A stretch of 64,000 nucleotides of DNA, from NCBI GenBank assembly GCA_028284235.1, contig JANQSC010000049.1, forward strand, positions 1 to 64,000. The letters run 5' to 3'. The notes under the pieces are model-generated. The model was not told the DNA's origin. It did no database searches and was given only the letters and a program-made list of their open reading frames with translations. A program made the translations under genes and the position numbers. Source of the stretch: Opitutaceae bacterium. GTDB lineage: Bacteria; Verrucomicrobiota; Verrucomicrobiia; Opitutales; Opitutaceae. Shown piece after piece: positions 1 through 13,191 of this stretch; within the stretch, counting starts at the first letter, position 1, and each line of letters begins with the position of its first letter.

Positions 1-222
1 GCCCGTGTCGGAGGCGGGAACGATGCCGCAGACGTAGTCGTCGGGGATGCCGAGAATCGCTTTGGACCGCTCGATCACTTCTTGTATTCGGGCCTTGGCC
101 GGTTTCGATCGGTGCGATCTGCCGACGAGGGCGTTTTCCAGACTGGCGGTGGTCCAGCCGGGTCGTTTGGAGCAGGGCCCGGAGGAAAAGAACGGGCGAT
201 TCGGCTTCTGTGTCGGTTTCAT
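1..222 (-). CDS. serC: Phosphoserine aminotransferase, N-terminal part (truncated by window edge)
   Basis: Reverse-strand translation [74 protein letters not shown], open to position 1; resembles SerC N-terminus. Not in the supplied ORF track because it is cut by the edge. Confidence 0.8.
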   Translation of the reverse strand, partial: MKPTQKPNRPFFSSGPCSKRPGWTTASLENALVGRSHRSKPAKARIQEVIERSKAILGIPDDYVCGIVPASDTG

Positions 223-303
223 TTCAGTAAAAGTGAAGAGACTCGGTTAGCGGGAGACGGATTGCATGTCAATGCAATCGATATGGAAATCGTATCAGAT
301 TAT

Positions 304-1071
304 CTAATACGAATTATTGTCGATGTTTTTGAAATCGATCAGCGTGTGGCTAATATTGCCGCTGTGGATGACTTCGCGGTCGGTCGGCTGGTCGCTGGCG
401 AGCGTTTCGAGCGGGTTGTAGACGAACTGGAATGTGTCGTCCACTTTCTTGAAGAGAGAGGCGGAAACGGTGCGGGCGGCGGGCGCCTTTACGAGCCGAG
501 CGTTTTCCATGTTCTCGTTCGGGAAGTTCAGGCTGTGCACTTGGCCGTAGGGGACGTGTTCGATCTGGACGAGCGTTTCGACGAACTCGACGAGGAATGC
601 GGCGGCTTGCTGCACGTGGTTCGCCATCTCGGAGGACAGTGGCTGGGAGCGGTCGCTTACGGCGTGAAACCGATCGGGGTCGAGGTACATTGAGGCGGCG
701 ATCGAGGGAATGCCTTGGAAGGCGCCTTCGAGGGCGCCGCCGATCGTGCCGGAGGAGGCGATGAAGCTGAGTCCGGCGTTGTGGCCGATATTGATGCCGG
801 AGAGAACGACGTCGGGTTTGTCGCGGCAAAGATGTCCCAGAGCGATGTTGACGCAATCGCTGGGGGTCCCCGTGAGGGCGTAGGCTTCGCAGGGAAAGTT
901 GTCGATTTTAGTTGCTTGAACGGATCCGCGTCGGCTCATGGCTTTCCCGATCCAGCTTTGCTCGTGGGACGGAGCGGCGGCGGTGACTGTATGGCGCTGG
1001 GCGAAGGTTTCGGCGAGCGGTCGGAGAAAGGGGGAGTCGATTCCGTCGTCGTTGGAAAGGAGGATGTTCAT
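304..1071 (-). CDS. surE: 5'/3'-nucleotidase SurE
   Basis: MNILLSNDDGIDSPFLRPLAE, LTGTPSDCVNIAL, DVVLSGINIGHNAG motifs typical of SurE. Confidence 0.93.
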   Translation of the reverse strand: MNILLSNDDGIDSPFLRPLAETFAQRHTVTAAAPSHEQSWIGKAMSRRGSVQATKIDNFPCEAYALTGTPSDCVNIALGHLCRDKPDVVLSGINIGHNAGLSFIASSGTIGGALEGAFQGIPSIAASMYLDPDRFHAVSDRSQPLSSEMANHVQQAAAFLVEFVETLVQIEHVPYGQVHSLNFPNENMENARLVKAPAARTVSASLFKKVDDTFQFVYNPLETLASDQPTDREVIHSGNISHTLIDFKNIDNNSY

Positions 1072-1086
1072 GGATTGCTCGAGGTG

Positions 1087-1121
1087 GAAAAAAAGGCCAG
1101 AGCGGTGCGCTCTGGCCTTTG
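1087..1121 (-). terminator. Rho-independent terminator downstream of pnp
   Basis: Hairpin AAGGCCAGAGC-GGT-GCTCTGGCCTT (read on either strand) with a T-run on the minus strand. Confidence 0.8.
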
Positions 1122-1143
1122 GGAATTGATATCCGGTTGGCGA

Positions 1144-3321
1144 CTAGTCGGTGGCTTCCGCGGTCTCGGTCTCCTCTTCCGCTTCTTTGGCAGCTTTGCG
1201 GGCTTCGAGTTCTTCGAGTGCGGCGCGGCGGCTGAGGCGGACGCGGCCTTTTTCGTCGATGCCGATGCACTTGACGACCATTTCGTCGCCCGGCTTGCAA
1301 ACGTCTTCGGTGCGCTTGACGCGGAAGTCGGCGAGCTCGGAGATATGCACGAGGCCTTCTTGTCCGGGGAGGACTTCGACGAAGCAGCCGAATTCCTTCA
1401 CGGCTTTGACGACGCCGCGGTAGATCTTGCCTTCTTCGATCTCGCCGCAGACGAGGTCGATTTCCTGAATAGCGCGGTTCATCGACTCTTCGCTGGTGGC
1501 GTAGATGTTCACCTTGCCGCTATTGTCTTCGTCGATGTCGAGCTGCGCGCCGGTGATTTCAACGATGCGACGGATGTTCTTGCCGCCGGGGCCGATGAGG
1601 GCGCCGATCTTCTCCGGATTGATCTGGACGGTCGTAATGCGCGGCGCGTTTTCGCTGACGCTGTCGCGCGGCTTGTCGATCGCTTCGGCCATTGAATCCA
1701 AAATGGCGATACGGGCTTCGCGGGACTGGGCCACGGACTCGCGTACGATGTCGAAGGGGAGTCCGTTGATCTTGAGGTCCAACTGGAATCCGGTGATGCC
1801 GTTGCGCGTTCCGGCGATTTTGAAGTCCATATCTCCGAAGTGGTCTTCCTCGCCGAGAATATCGGTGAGGATAACGCTCTTGGTGATTTTGCCATTTTCG
1901 TCGCTCTCGGAGATAAGTCCGCAAGAGATACCGGCTACGGGATCGGAAATCGGAACACCGGCGTCCATGAGGGCCAGGCAGCCGCCGCAGATCGAGGCCA
2001 TCGAGGTCGATCCGTTGGAGGACATGACTTCGGACACGATACGAATCGAGTAGGCGAAGTGGTCCTCCGCGGGGACGACTGGGAGGAGCGAACGTTCCGC
2101 CAGTGCGCCGTGCCCGATTTCCCGACGTCCGGTGAACCCGAAGCGTCCGGCTTCTCCGACCGAGAACGGCGGGAAGTTGTAGTGGAGCATGAAGGACTTG
2201 GACTCGGGGCCGCCGGTAACGGCGTCGAGTCGCTGCGCTTCGTTGGTCGGGCCGAGGGTGGCGAAGACGAGGGCCTGGGTCTCGCCGCGGGCGAAGAGGG
2301 CCGATCCATGAACGCGCGGAAGCAGTCCGACTTCGCTTTTGAGTTCGCGGAGTTCATTGGGGCCGCGTCCTCCGGAACGAACTTGAGTGTCGAGTACGGG
2401 AGCGCGGTAAGCGATCTCCTGCATTTCTTCCAGAGCCATTGCGAGCTGGGCGGGATTGTAGTTTTCCTCGCCGAGCTTTTCCTTGAGGGCTTCGCCAGCT
2501 TGTTCCTTGAGGGCGTCGATGGCGGCGTTGCGCTCTTGCTTGTCGCCGAGGCGAGCGGATTCTTTGATGCCTTCGCCGACGAGTCCTTCCACGAATTCGC
2601 GAATTTCTGGATCCAGAACCACGAGCGGGAATTCTGCTTTTTCCTTGCCGGCGATGGAGACGAGCTCCTCGATTCCGGAGATTACCGGCTGGATCGCCTC
2701 GTGGGCGTATTCGAGGGCGTCGAGGAAGTCCGCTTCGGGGAGCTGGGCGGCGCTGCCTTCGATCATGAGCATGTCGGTCTTGGTGCCGACGTAGATCAGG
2801 TCGAGCTCGGACGCGTACTGTTCCTCGAGGGTGGGATTGGTCACGAATTCGCCGTCGACGCGGCCGACGCGGACGGCGCCGATCGGGCCGTTCCAGGGAA
2901 TGTCGGAGATCGCGAGGGCGGCGGAGGCGCCGTTGAGCATCGAGATGTCGGGCTCGTTGGTTTTGTCCGTGGAAAGGAGGAAGCCGATGATTTGGACTTC
3001 GTTGAGGAAGCCTTTGGGGAAGAGCGGTCGGCAGGGCCGGTCGCAGAGGCGCGACGTCAGTATCTCCTTTTCGGTTGGGCGAGCCTCGCGCTTGAAGTAG
3101 CCTCCCGGGATGCGGCCGGCCGCCGCGTATTTTTCGCGGTAGTCGACGGTGAGCGGGAACCAGTCTTGTCCTTCGCGGACGGTGCTGGCGGCGGTTGCGG
3201 ATACGAATACGGTGGTTTCGCCGACCGTTACGGTGACGGATCCGCTGGCGAGCTGAGCGAGTTCTCCGGTGGAGATGGTCATGTTCAGCTCGTCGATTGT
3301 TACACTGTGTTTTTGTCTCAT
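1144..3321 (-). CDS. pnp: Polyribonucleotide nucleotidyltransferase (PNPase)
   Basis: 725 aa; RNase PH domains, KH ([15 protein letters not shown]) and S1 ([33 protein letters not shown]) domains. Confidence 0.97.
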   Translation of the reverse strand: MRQKHSVTIDELNMTISTGELAQLASGSVTVTVGETTVFVSATAASTVREGQDWFPLTVDYREKYAAAGRIPGGYFKREARPTEKEILTSRLCDRPCRPLFPKGFLNEVQIIGFLLSTDKTNEPDISMLNGASAALAISDIPWNGPIGAVRVGRVDGEFVTNPTLEEQYASELDLIYVGTKTDMLMIEGSAAQLPEADFLDALEYAHEAIQPVISGIEELVSIAGKEKAEFPLVVLDPEIREFVEGLVGEGIKESARLGDKQERNAAIDALKEQAGEALKEKLGEENYNPAQLAMALEEMQEIAYRAPVLDTQVRSGGRGPNELRELKSEVGLLPRVHGSALFARGETQALVFATLGPTNEAQRLDAVTGGPESKSFMLHYNFPPFSVGEAGRFGFTGRREIGHGALAERSLLPVVPAEDHFAYSIRIVSEVMSSNGSTSMASICGGCLALMDAGVPISDPVAGISCGLISESDENGKITKSVILTDILGEEDHFGDMDFKIAGTRNGITGFQLDLKINGLPFDIVRESVAQSREARIAILDSMAEAIDKPRDSVSENAPRITTVQINPEKIGALIGPGGKNIRRIVEITGAQLDIDEDNSGKVNIYATSEESMNRAIQEIDLVCGEIEEGKIYRGVVKAVKEFGCFVEVLPGQEGLVHISELADFRVKRTEDVCKPGDEMVVKCIGIDEKGRVRLSRRAALEELEARKAAKEAEEETETAEATD

Positions 3322-3471
3322 TATTTTCCTTACAGTATCGCTGCTGGCTAGGATCGGGGCGCTTTAGAGAGATTTCCGGATGCGATCGCGGTGGATGGCA
3401 TGCGGAAATTTCCCTGGTTGCCGGGAATCCGCCAGCGGCGATTTATTTCTTTGGTGTCTTTATTGTAGAAA

Positions 3472-3509
3472 GAGCCTGATCCTCTGTCGTTTCGCGAGGA
3501 TGCAGGCTC
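3472..3509 (-). promoter_or_regulatory. Strong stem-loop in the rpsO-pnp intergenic region
   Basis: GAGCCTG ATCCTC ... GAGGAT(G) CAGGCTC inverted repeat. Confidence 0.55.
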
Positions 3510-3542
3510 GGGTTTTATGCCAGCGCGCGGGTGCGCCTGGCG

Positions 3543-3581
3543 GCAAATAGGAGGAGGGCGCAGCGCCCGCTACCTATTTGC
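3543..3581 (-). promoter_or_regulatory. Nested stem-loop overlapping the rpsO stop codon
   Basis: GCAAATAGG ... (GGGCGC/GCGCCC inner stem) ... CCTATTTGC. Confidence 0.55.
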
Positions 3582-3846
3582 GGAGATTGAGGCGCTGCAA
3601 CAGCTCGTTGTACTTGTTGAGATCGTTCTTCTTCAAGTAGTTGAGCAGTTTGCGGCGGCGGCTCGTCATGGCGAGCAGTCCGCGGCGCGTGTGAAAATCC
3701 TTGCGGTGGGCGCGAAGGTGTTCGGTCAAGTGGTTGATCCGGGCGCTCAGGAGAGCGATTTGGACGTCGCATGAACCGGTGTCTTTATCGTGCGTTTTGA
3801 ATTCGCCGATGATGTTGGTCTTATCGATTGCTTTGCTTTGTGGCAT
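3574..3846 (-). CDS. rpsO: 30S ribosomal protein S15
   Basis: [75 protein letters not shown]; start placed at internal Met of the ORF. Confidence 0.95.
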   Translation of the reverse strand: MPQSKAIDKTNIIGEFKTHDKDTGSCDVQIALLSARINHLTEHLRAHRKDFHTRRGLLAMTSRRRKLLNYLKKNDLNKYNELLQRLNLRK

Positions 3847-4078
3847 GTGTGTTTTTCTGATCACGGAATCTGTGATTTCTCGCTTGAGAAACCGCTAGCC
3901 AAGCGCGTCGCTGAGCTAGCCGCTGTCGTCCGGGATTTCCCGGACGTTCCGAGGAGGAGAGCGGCGTTGCCGCAGACCTCTAGCGTAAGGGGGACCACAA
4001 GAATCGATTTTTTGCCCAGCGCAATACAAAAATGGGCGGAGAGCCGGGTCTTTTGCGGGCTCTGAATCGAATGCCGCC

Positions 4079-4732
4079 TCAGGGATTTTGCATCCGCATG
4101 GCGAATCGGACGAGTTCGCTGGGGCTGGAGAGCTTGAGCTTGGATTTGATGCGGGAGCGGTGCGACTCGATGGTCTTGATGCTGATGTTCATTTGCCGGG
4201 CGATTTCCTTGTTGTCCAACGATTGTCCAATGTGTTGGACGATAAGGAGTTCGCGATCGGATAGTCGTTCGAACTGGGCGTGTTTCGATTCCGCTTCGTG
4301 TCCGCCGATGCGATTGAGAACGTGGGCTCGCATGGCGTTGCTGAGGTGAAGATGGCCTCGAGAAACGAGGTCGATCGCGGTCATCAGGTCGCTTATCGGA
4401 TCGCATTTCATGTAGTACCCTTTGGCCCCGGCCCGTAGGCAACGTTCCGCGAAAAGCGTCTCGTCGTGGAGGGTCGCAACGAGGATGGCGCTGCGAGAGA
4501 ACCGTCGTTTCAAGTCCTTGAGGGTTCCGATGCCGCGGCTCTTGTCGACGAGGATGTCGATTACGATGACGTCGGGGACGATGTCGACGCGTTCCAGCTC
4601 GTCGAGCGAGGCACAGCATCCGGAGAGAGTGAAGTCGCTGGAATCGCGGAGCAGACGACCGAGGCCGAGGTGGCAGACGGGTTGCTCGTCGATGAGGAGG
4701 ACTTGCTTTTTGTGAGTTGATTGTAGTTCCAC
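4079..4732 (-). CDS. NarL/FixJ-type response regulator (REC + LuxR HTH)
   Basis: VLLIDEQPVCHLGLGRLL receiver start; LSDRELLIVQHIGQSLDNKEIARQMNISIKTIESHRSRIKSKL LuxR HTH. Confidence 0.88.
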   Translation of the reverse strand: MELQSTHKKQVLLIDEQPVCHLGLGRLLRDSSDFTLSGCCASLDELERVDIVPDVIVIDILVDKSRGIGTLKDLKRRFSRSAILVATLHDETLFAERCLRAGAKGYYMKCDPISDLMTAIDLVSRGHLHLSNAMRAHVLNRIGGHEAESKHAQFERLSDRELLIVQHIGQSLDNKEIARQMNISIKTIESHRSRIKSKLKLSSPSELVRFAMRMQNP

Positions 4733-4995
4733 GCGATTGCTTAGAGGTTTGCGTGGAGGATACAGCGATCCGCCTTTGAAAACAATCGGGGCAGCCTCTG
4801 GTTGGCGAGTCGTGTCTGGGCGCGACTTTCGCCGGTGGATAAAAGGAGGCGAGTAGCGGAAATCGCCCAGTTCGCCCGTGGAGAGCGGCGCCTAAGGGAC
4901 GGGCGTGTTCCTCTTTGTGGATCGGCCGGTTTTTGCGGCGATCGAAGCAGGCGGTTTGGCTGTGGCTGGATTGGGCGCTCGTTCGAGCGGCCGCG

Positions 4996-5646
4996 TTACA
5001 TCACCTGCTGGTCCACCCACTGGACCGAAAACTGTACGAGTTCAGTGGCGTTTCGCAAGCTGAGCTTCTCTTTGACGTGGGCGCGGTGGGACTCGATCGT
5101 CTTGACGCTCAAGTTGAGGCTTTCGGCGATTTCCCGGCTGGAGAGCCCGCGTCCGATCAGCTGGACGACTTCGAGTTCCCGGTCGGTCAGGCGATCGACG
5201 GGAGAGGTGGAAGCGTTGTTGGGGCCGTTGACGATTTGATGCAGCACTTGGTCTGCGACGGACGGGCTCACGTAGATTTCGCCTTTCAAAATGCGACGAA
5301 TCGCGTCGACGACCTTGGAGGGCGCCTCTTTCTTCATTACGTAGGCCTTGGCGCCGGCACGCAGGGCTCGCTGGGCGTAAATGGTCTCGTCGTGCATCGA
5401 GAATACGAGAATCGGAATGTTCTCGTGGATCGCTTTGACGTTTTTGATCAGTTCCAGGCCGTTGTTTCCCTTGAGGGAAATGTCGACGATGATCACGTCG
5501 GGATTGGCTTCACCCACTCCTTTCATTGCGGAGGGGGCGTCTTCCGCCTCGCCGCAAATCTCCATATCCGCTTCGCTAGCTATGATTTGGGAGAGTCCTT
5601 GTCTAACAAGTGGATGATCATCAACGATATAGATTTTAGTGGACAT
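4996..5646 (-). CDS. NarL/FixJ-type response regulator (REC + LuxR HTH)
   Basis: MSTKIYIVDDHPLVRQGLSQII...DVIIVDISLKGNNGLELIK; LTDRELEVVQLIGRGLSSREIAESLNLSVKTIESHRAHVKEKL; start placed at MSTK. Confidence 0.92.
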   Translation of the reverse strand: MSTKIYIVDDHPLVRQGLSQIIASEADMEICGEAEDAPSAMKGVGEANPDVIIVDISLKGNNGLELIKNVKAIHENIPILVFSMHDETIYAQRALRAGAKAYVMKKEAPSKVVDAIRRILKGEIYVSPSVADQVLHQIVNGPNNASTSPVDRLTDRELEVVQLIGRGLSSREIAESLNLSVKTIESHRAHVKEKLSLRNATELVQFSVQWVDQQVM

Positions 5647-5837
5647 TTTGCAGAGGTTTGTAGTGGATTCTCGTAAAGTGACTGAGGTGAGGGCGCAGTT
5701 CAAGTCGCAATCGCTCATGCCGATCACACCCGTGAACCTCGCGTCCCGCATTAGATATTCGGATTGTAGGTCGTATTCTTAAGTGACTTGTCGGATGACG
5801 TTCTTGGTGTCTAGTCGCGTTCCCCCCTAGAGACTGT

Positions 5838-6533
5838 CTAATAAATCCGGGCGAGCTGGGCGACAATTCCGATGAGGCCTCCGAAAACCCCTCCCCAGAC
5901 TACGAGCCAGCCGAGATGTTCCCGGATGATTTTTTCGAGGATGGATTTGACTTCCTCGGGTTGCAATTGGTCGAGTTTCCCTTTGACCAGATTTTCGACC
6001 GTCGGGCGGAATTTCTTGAAATGGGAGTCGCTTTTTGTCAGGTCGAGATCCGCCACAATTTGGGTGATTCGCCGCCGAAATTCGACTTTGAAGGGAGCGC
6101 GGAGGGGCTCGAGGGCTTTGAGGCCGCCGACGAGGGCGAGCATTCCGCCAAATTTGGATTGGGCGATGACGTCGAGAAATCCGTCGAATACTTGGTCCAT
6201 GTCGACGAGTTCGTCGATCGTCTCGGGGGAGATACTCTCGTGGAGAGCGACGTCCGCGAATTGCTTGAAATTCTCCTCGGTGAAGAAATTGTCCATCACC
6301 AACCCGTGAATCCCGTTTTTGAACTCCTGAAATCGGTCGACGATCACGCCGGAGCCGTACAGTCCGGGGATTTTTTCAAAAAGCATGTGGACGGCCAGCC
6401 AATTGGTGATTGCTCCGGAAAGGGAAAACAGGCCGGCGCTGATCACATAGGGTTTGACGGCGCTTTCCGGTATCGAGAATCCGATTACGCAGATCGTAGC
6501 CGCAACTAAATTGGTGAAGAGACTTTTGTTCAT
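5838..6533 (-). CDS. DUF445 family membrane protein
   Basis: GALTNWLAVHMLF-like motif (GAITNWLAVHMLFEKIPGLYGSGVIVDRFQEFK) and C-terminal TM helix. Confidence 0.8.
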   Translation of the reverse strand: MNKSLFTNLVAATICVIGFSIPESAVKPYVISAGLFSLSGAITNWLAVHMLFEKIPGLYGSGVIVDRFQEFKNGIHGLVMDNFFTEENFKQFADVALHESISPETIDELVDMDQVFDGFLDVIAQSKFGGMLALVGGLKALEPLRAPFKVEFRRRITQIVADLDLTKSDSHFKKFRPTVENLVKGKLDQLQPEEVKSILEKIIREHLGWLVVWGGVFGGLIGIVAQLARIY

Positions 6534-6546
6534 TTAGGGAATCGAC

Positions 6547-7341
6547 TCAGTCTTCGGCAAGCGAGTTCTCGGGCGTTTCGATAGGAAGCCAGTTGACGAC
6601 GCGTCGAATTTGCGGGTCCCAGTAGTCCCAGCTGTGTTCGCCCGGGCCTTCTTCGTAGTGGATGTCCAGTCCGCTCGCGCGAGCGTGATCGAGAAAATGC
6701 TGATTGGAAGGGTAGAGATAGTCTTCGGTGCCGCAGCATTGGAAGAGCGCCAGGGGCGGATTGTCTCCTTGAGCGTATTGGGTCGCGAGGTGATTGAGGT
6801 CGTTCTCGGTACCGCTTGTGTCGTTTTCTCCGAATATCAATTTCCACTCGGGGAGGAGTGTCTCCGCTTCTTCGATACGGGAGAACGAAAGGGCTCCGGA
6901 TAGACTGGCGGCGGCACAGTACTGTTCGGGGCAACTAAACGCGATCTTGAACGCGCCGTAGCCTCCCATGGAAAGTCCGGCGACGAAGCGATTCTCTCGC
7001 TTCCTGGAAATCGGGAATAGCCGGTTGGCGATCTCGGGCAGTTCGCGAGCGAAGAAGTCGAAGTATTGGTAGCCATGACGCATGTTCGTGTAGAAGCTGC
7101 GGCGGGCGTCGGGCATGATCAAGGCGAGGCCGCGCTCGCTGGCGTAACGTTCGACCGACGAGTTCCGCATCCACGCGGTGTAGTTCGAGTGTAAGCCGTG
7201 AAGGAGAAACAGAACCGGGTAGCCGTCAATCGGCTCGGCGGTCGATTCGCTGTCGGAGGAGCGTGGCAAGGGGATGTACGCGTTGAGAGGGACGCGGGTC
7301 CCGAGCGTTTCCGAGTAGGTGTCGCATTGGAGGAACGCCAT
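6547..7341 (-). CDS. Alpha/beta-hydrolase esterase (esterase D/tributyrin esterase-like)
   Basis: VLFLLHGLHSNYTAWMRNSSVERYA; nucleophile elbow GLSMGGYGAFKIA; GEHSWDYWDPQIRRVVNWL. Confidence 0.85.
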   Translation of the reverse strand: MAFLQCDTYSETLGTRVPLNAYIPLPRSSDSESTAEPIDGYPVLFLLHGLHSNYTAWMRNSSVERYASERGLALIMPDARRSFYTNMRHGYQYFDFFARELPEIANRLFPISRKRENRFVAGLSMGGYGAFKIAFSCPEQYCAAASLSGALSFSRIEEAETLLPEWKLIFGENDTSGTENDLNHLATQYAQGDNPPLALFQCCGTEDYLYPSNQHFLDHARASGLDIHYEEGPGEHSWDYWDPQIRRVVNWLPIETPENSLAED

Positions 7342-7399
7342 GGTCAGTCAAAATTCGAGAGTTTGTGTTTGTCGCGCGGGCGCGTGTTTGAGCGAGCGC

Positions 7400-10321
<2,922 letters not shown>

Positions 10322-10366
10322 AGGGACGGAGAGTAGAATCGGAAAAGCGCAAATCAATAGGAAATA

Positions 10367-11074
10367 GTGTCAGCGAGGCGGAAAGGGTTTGCGCGGGTTT
10401 GGGTTGCGTCCACCTTTGCGGGGATGCTGAAGAAAGAGCGGGCGTTGTACGTGGATCGGGAATTGGATCGGCTTTATCCGAATCCCCCGATTCCGCTGGA
10501 CCACAGGGATTCGTATACCTTGCTGGTGGCCGTTTTGTTGTCGGCCCAGTGCACGGACGCTCGGGTGAACCAGACGACGCCTGCGCTTTGGAAATTGGCG
10601 GACACGCCGGAGGCGATGGCGGAAGTCGCGGTGGACGTCATTCGCGAGATCATCCGCCCGTGCGGGTTGTCGCCTCGGAAGTCGCAGGCCATTCGCGATC
10701 TTTCGCGAATTTTAATTGATCAATACGACGGGGCGGTTCCCGAGGACTTCGAAGCCTTGGAGTCGCTGCCGGGAGTGGGGCACAAGACCGCTTCGGTGGT
10801 GATGTCGCAAGCGTTCGGGCATCCGGCGTTTCCGGTGGATACGCATATCCATCGCTTGGGGCAGCGGTGGGGGTTGACCAACGGGCGGAGCGTGGAGCAG
10901 ACCGAGCGAGATTTGAAGGCGCTGTTTCCGAAGGATCGCTGGAACGCGCTCCACCTGCAGATCATTTACTACGGTCGCGAGCATTGCACGGCCCGAGGCT
11001 GCGACGGGCGGGTGTGCCCGATGTGTCGAGCGCTTTACCCGAATCGAAAATCGCCGGTCAAGACGCGGAAATAA
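10367..11074 (+). CDS. nth: Endonuclease III
   Basis: HhH motif [38 protein letters not shown]-terminal Fe-S Cys cluster [14 protein letters not shown]; true start may be internal MLKKERALY. Confidence 0.92.
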   Translation: MSARRKGFARVWVASTFAGMLKKERALYVDRELDRLYPNPPIPLDHRDSYTLLVAVLLSAQCTDARVNQTTPALWKLADTPEAMAEVAVDVIREIIRPCGLSPRKSQAIRDLSRILIDQYDGAVPEDFEALESLPGVGHKTASVVMSQAFGHPAFPVDTHIHRLGQRWGLTNGRSVEQTERDLKALFPKDRWNALHLQIIYYGREHCTARGCDGRVCPMCRALYPNRKSPVKTRK

Positions 11075-11109
11075 AAACGCCCCTCGACCCGATTGGGTTG
11101 AGGAGCGTT
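11073..11109 (-). terminator. Rho-independent terminator between convergent nth and prepilin gene
   Basis: ACGCCCCTCGACCC-GATT-GGGTTGAGGAGCGTT hairpin; T-run on minus strand. Confidence 0.7.
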
Positions 11110-11128
11110 GTAGAAAAGTTACGGTCTC

Positions 11129-11941
11129 CTAAGGATTATTCGGATTCTCTGCGATCGTCACTGCTGCGAAAGCGCTCGGTGCTGCCGCGATCGCTGCGTC
11201 GATGTTGCTTACCTCGTTGCCAGATCCGTTTGTCAACGCGTTGGTGAGTGTGTCGAACCAGGCGACACTGCCTCCAACGAATCCAATGTGACCTCCGTCC
11301 GTGGCGTAAATGTCATTGGCGCCCCAGGTCGCAGAACTCGTATCCGTCATTCTTGAGAAAGTTAAGGGAAGGTTGGACGGGGTTCCCGTCGTCAATCCCG
11401 TTACATACTGGTACGAGACTTGATCGCCGTCATCTCCTGCGGCTGCGGCTCCAATAAGAATGGGATTGATTGTGACATTGCCGGTTCCTGCATCCGTAAA
11501 CAGTACGGGAACGGGGCCTCGGTAGTTGGGGCCTTGTCCATCGCTGTCACTCACCCAAGTGTTGGCTTCATTGAGACCAGCGCCCGCAGCGAGTGTCACG
11601 ATGACGTCGTCGATGTCGCCAGGCGTTCCACCAGCCGCAACCACGCGGCCTGTATTATCGATGGTGTTATTTGGGCCGACGAATCGCTCGCTGTTTTGAC
11701 TCGCGAACAGAAGCGACGCGTTGACGATCTGGCGGAGGTTGTTGATGTCCTTCGTTTTCCGGGCGGTTTCACGCATCTGCGTTACCGTGGGGACGAGGAT
11801 GGCGGAGAGAATCGCGATAATGGCGATAACGGTGAGAACTTCGATAAGGGTGAAACCTCTCGAACGTCGTAGAGAGCCGTGGCGGGATTTCATAGCAAGT
11901 CGTTTTATGTGGGTTGTTGAAATAGTTACGGGATTCTCCAC
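11129..11941 (-). CDS. Type II secretion/type IV pilin-like protein with prepilin N-methylation signal
   Basis: [36 protein letters not shown]. Confidence 0.85.
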   Translation of the reverse strand: MENPVTISTTHIKRLAMKSRHGSLRRSRGFTLIEVLTVIAIIAILSAILVPTVTQMRETARKTKDINNLRQIVNASLLFASQNSERFVGPNNTIDNTGRVVAAGGTPGDIDDVIVTLAAGAGLNEANTWVSDSDGQGPNYRGPVPVLFTDAGTGNVTINPILIGAAAAGDDGDQVSYQYVTGLTTGTPSNLPLTFSRMTDTSSATWGANDIYATDGGHIGFVGGSVAWFDTLTNALTNGSGNEVSNIDAAIAAAPSAFAAVTIAENPNNP

Positions 11942-12149
11942 AGTCCGCTCGATGTCGCAATTTTACAAGAACGATTCATCTAATTTACATACGAACGGTA
12001 AACTGATTAATAGGCCGCTGGTGCAATCCACCAGGGTCGTCTAGTGGATTCCCTGATGGAACGGCGAATCTGAGAGCTCGACGTTCAAAAGCGGGGCGGG
12101 CGCATATTTTTCTTTTCAAGCGGAGGCGGAACTCCCAGTTATAGGCGGA

Positions 12150-13016
12150 ATGAAAATTTATCTGGATGGCGCCTTTGTGGACAGGGAGGATGCGAAGATA
12201 TCCGTGTTCGATCATGGTCTCTTGTATGGGGACGGGATATTCGAGGGGATTCGCGTCTACAAAAAGTGCGTGTACCGATTGGACGAGCATTTGGAGCGTC
12301 TGTGGCACTCGGCCAAGGACATCTTGTTGACTATCCCCATGACGGTGAAGGAGATGGAGGAGGCGATTTGCGAGTCGTGCCGTGTCAACGCGATTGAGGA
12401 CGGCTATATCCGTTTAGTGGTGACGCGTGGAAAGGGCGACTTGGGGCTCTCGCCGAATTCGTGTCCACGGGCGTCGGTAATCATCATCGCGGACACGATT
12501 CGGCTTTATCCGGAAGAGCACTACAGCGAAGGGCTTTCGATCGTGACGGTGCCGACGCGGCGCTCGGGTCCGGCCGCGTTGAATCCCGCGGTAAAGTCAT
12601 TGAATTACTTGAATAATATTCTCGCCAAAATGGAGGCTGCTCAAAATGGAGCGCTGGAGGCGATTATGTTGAACGACCAAGGCTTTGTCGCGGAGTGCAC
12701 GGGCGACAATATTTTCATCATTCACAAAGGGATCCTCTACACGCCCGACGTCGCCAACGGGGCGCTGCGGGGAATCACCCGCGGGGCGGTGATGGAGTTG
12801 GCGGAAGCGGCTGGCATTCCGGTGAAGGAGTGCAATCTGACACGCCACGAGATCTGGAATGCGGACGAGTGTTTTCTTACCGGAACCGCGGCGGAATTGA
12901 TTCCGGTGGTCAAGCTGGACGGCCGCGTGATCGGCTCGGGGAAACCGGGGGCGGTGACGAAGCAATTGCACGCGGCGTTCCACGAGGAAGTTTCTACGCG
13001 CGGATCGATGCTTTAA
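12150..13016 (+). CDS. ilvE: Branched-chain amino acid aminotransferase (class IV PLP)
   Basis: MKIYLDGAFVDREDAKISVFDHGLLYGDGIFEGIRVY; SLNYLNNILAKMEAAQNGALEAIMLNDQGFVAECTGDNIFI. Confidence 0.88.
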   Translation: MKIYLDGAFVDREDAKISVFDHGLLYGDGIFEGIRVYKKCVYRLDEHLERLWHSAKDILLTIPMTVKEMEEAICESCRVNAIEDGYIRLVVTRGKGDLGLSPNSCPRASVIIIADTIRLYPEEHYSEGLSIVTVPTRRSGPAALNPAVKSLNYLNNILAKMEAAQNGALEAIMLNDQGFVAECTGDNIFIIHKGILYTPDVANGALRGITRGAVMELAEAAGIPVKECNLTRHEIWNADECFLTGTAAELIPVVKLDGRVIGSGKPGAVTKQLHAAFHEEVSTRGSML

Positions 13017-13028
13017 GGGTCGTCTTTA

Positions 13029-13191
13029 GAGACTGTCCGATAAGTCCATTCCTTCGTCCTTTTGTCCTATTTGTGCTCAGAACTTATTTGCTCACGTCGA
13101 AATACCCTCCGGGTATTCCTCAGATCGCAGCCTAATTTCTGCCTCCCAAATAGAAATTCAAAGACTCGAAAGCGACTTATTGGACAGTCTC
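13029..13191. mobile_element. MITE-like non-coding element
   Basis: Terminal inverted repeats GAGACTGTCCGATAAGTC / rc GAGACTGTCCAATAAGTC (17/18) flanked by TTA on both sides (13026-13028 and 13192-13194); no ORF inside that spans it. Confidence 0.7.

Noticed and set aside
1840-3351. 503-aa plus-strand ORF
   Set aside because: Antisense to pnp; no recognisable domain, codon-bias artefact.
11129-11941. Orphan prepilin-like gene as a novel system
   Set aside because: Single prepilin-like proteins are common and numerous in Verrucomicrobiota/Planctomycetota; nothing unusual in context.
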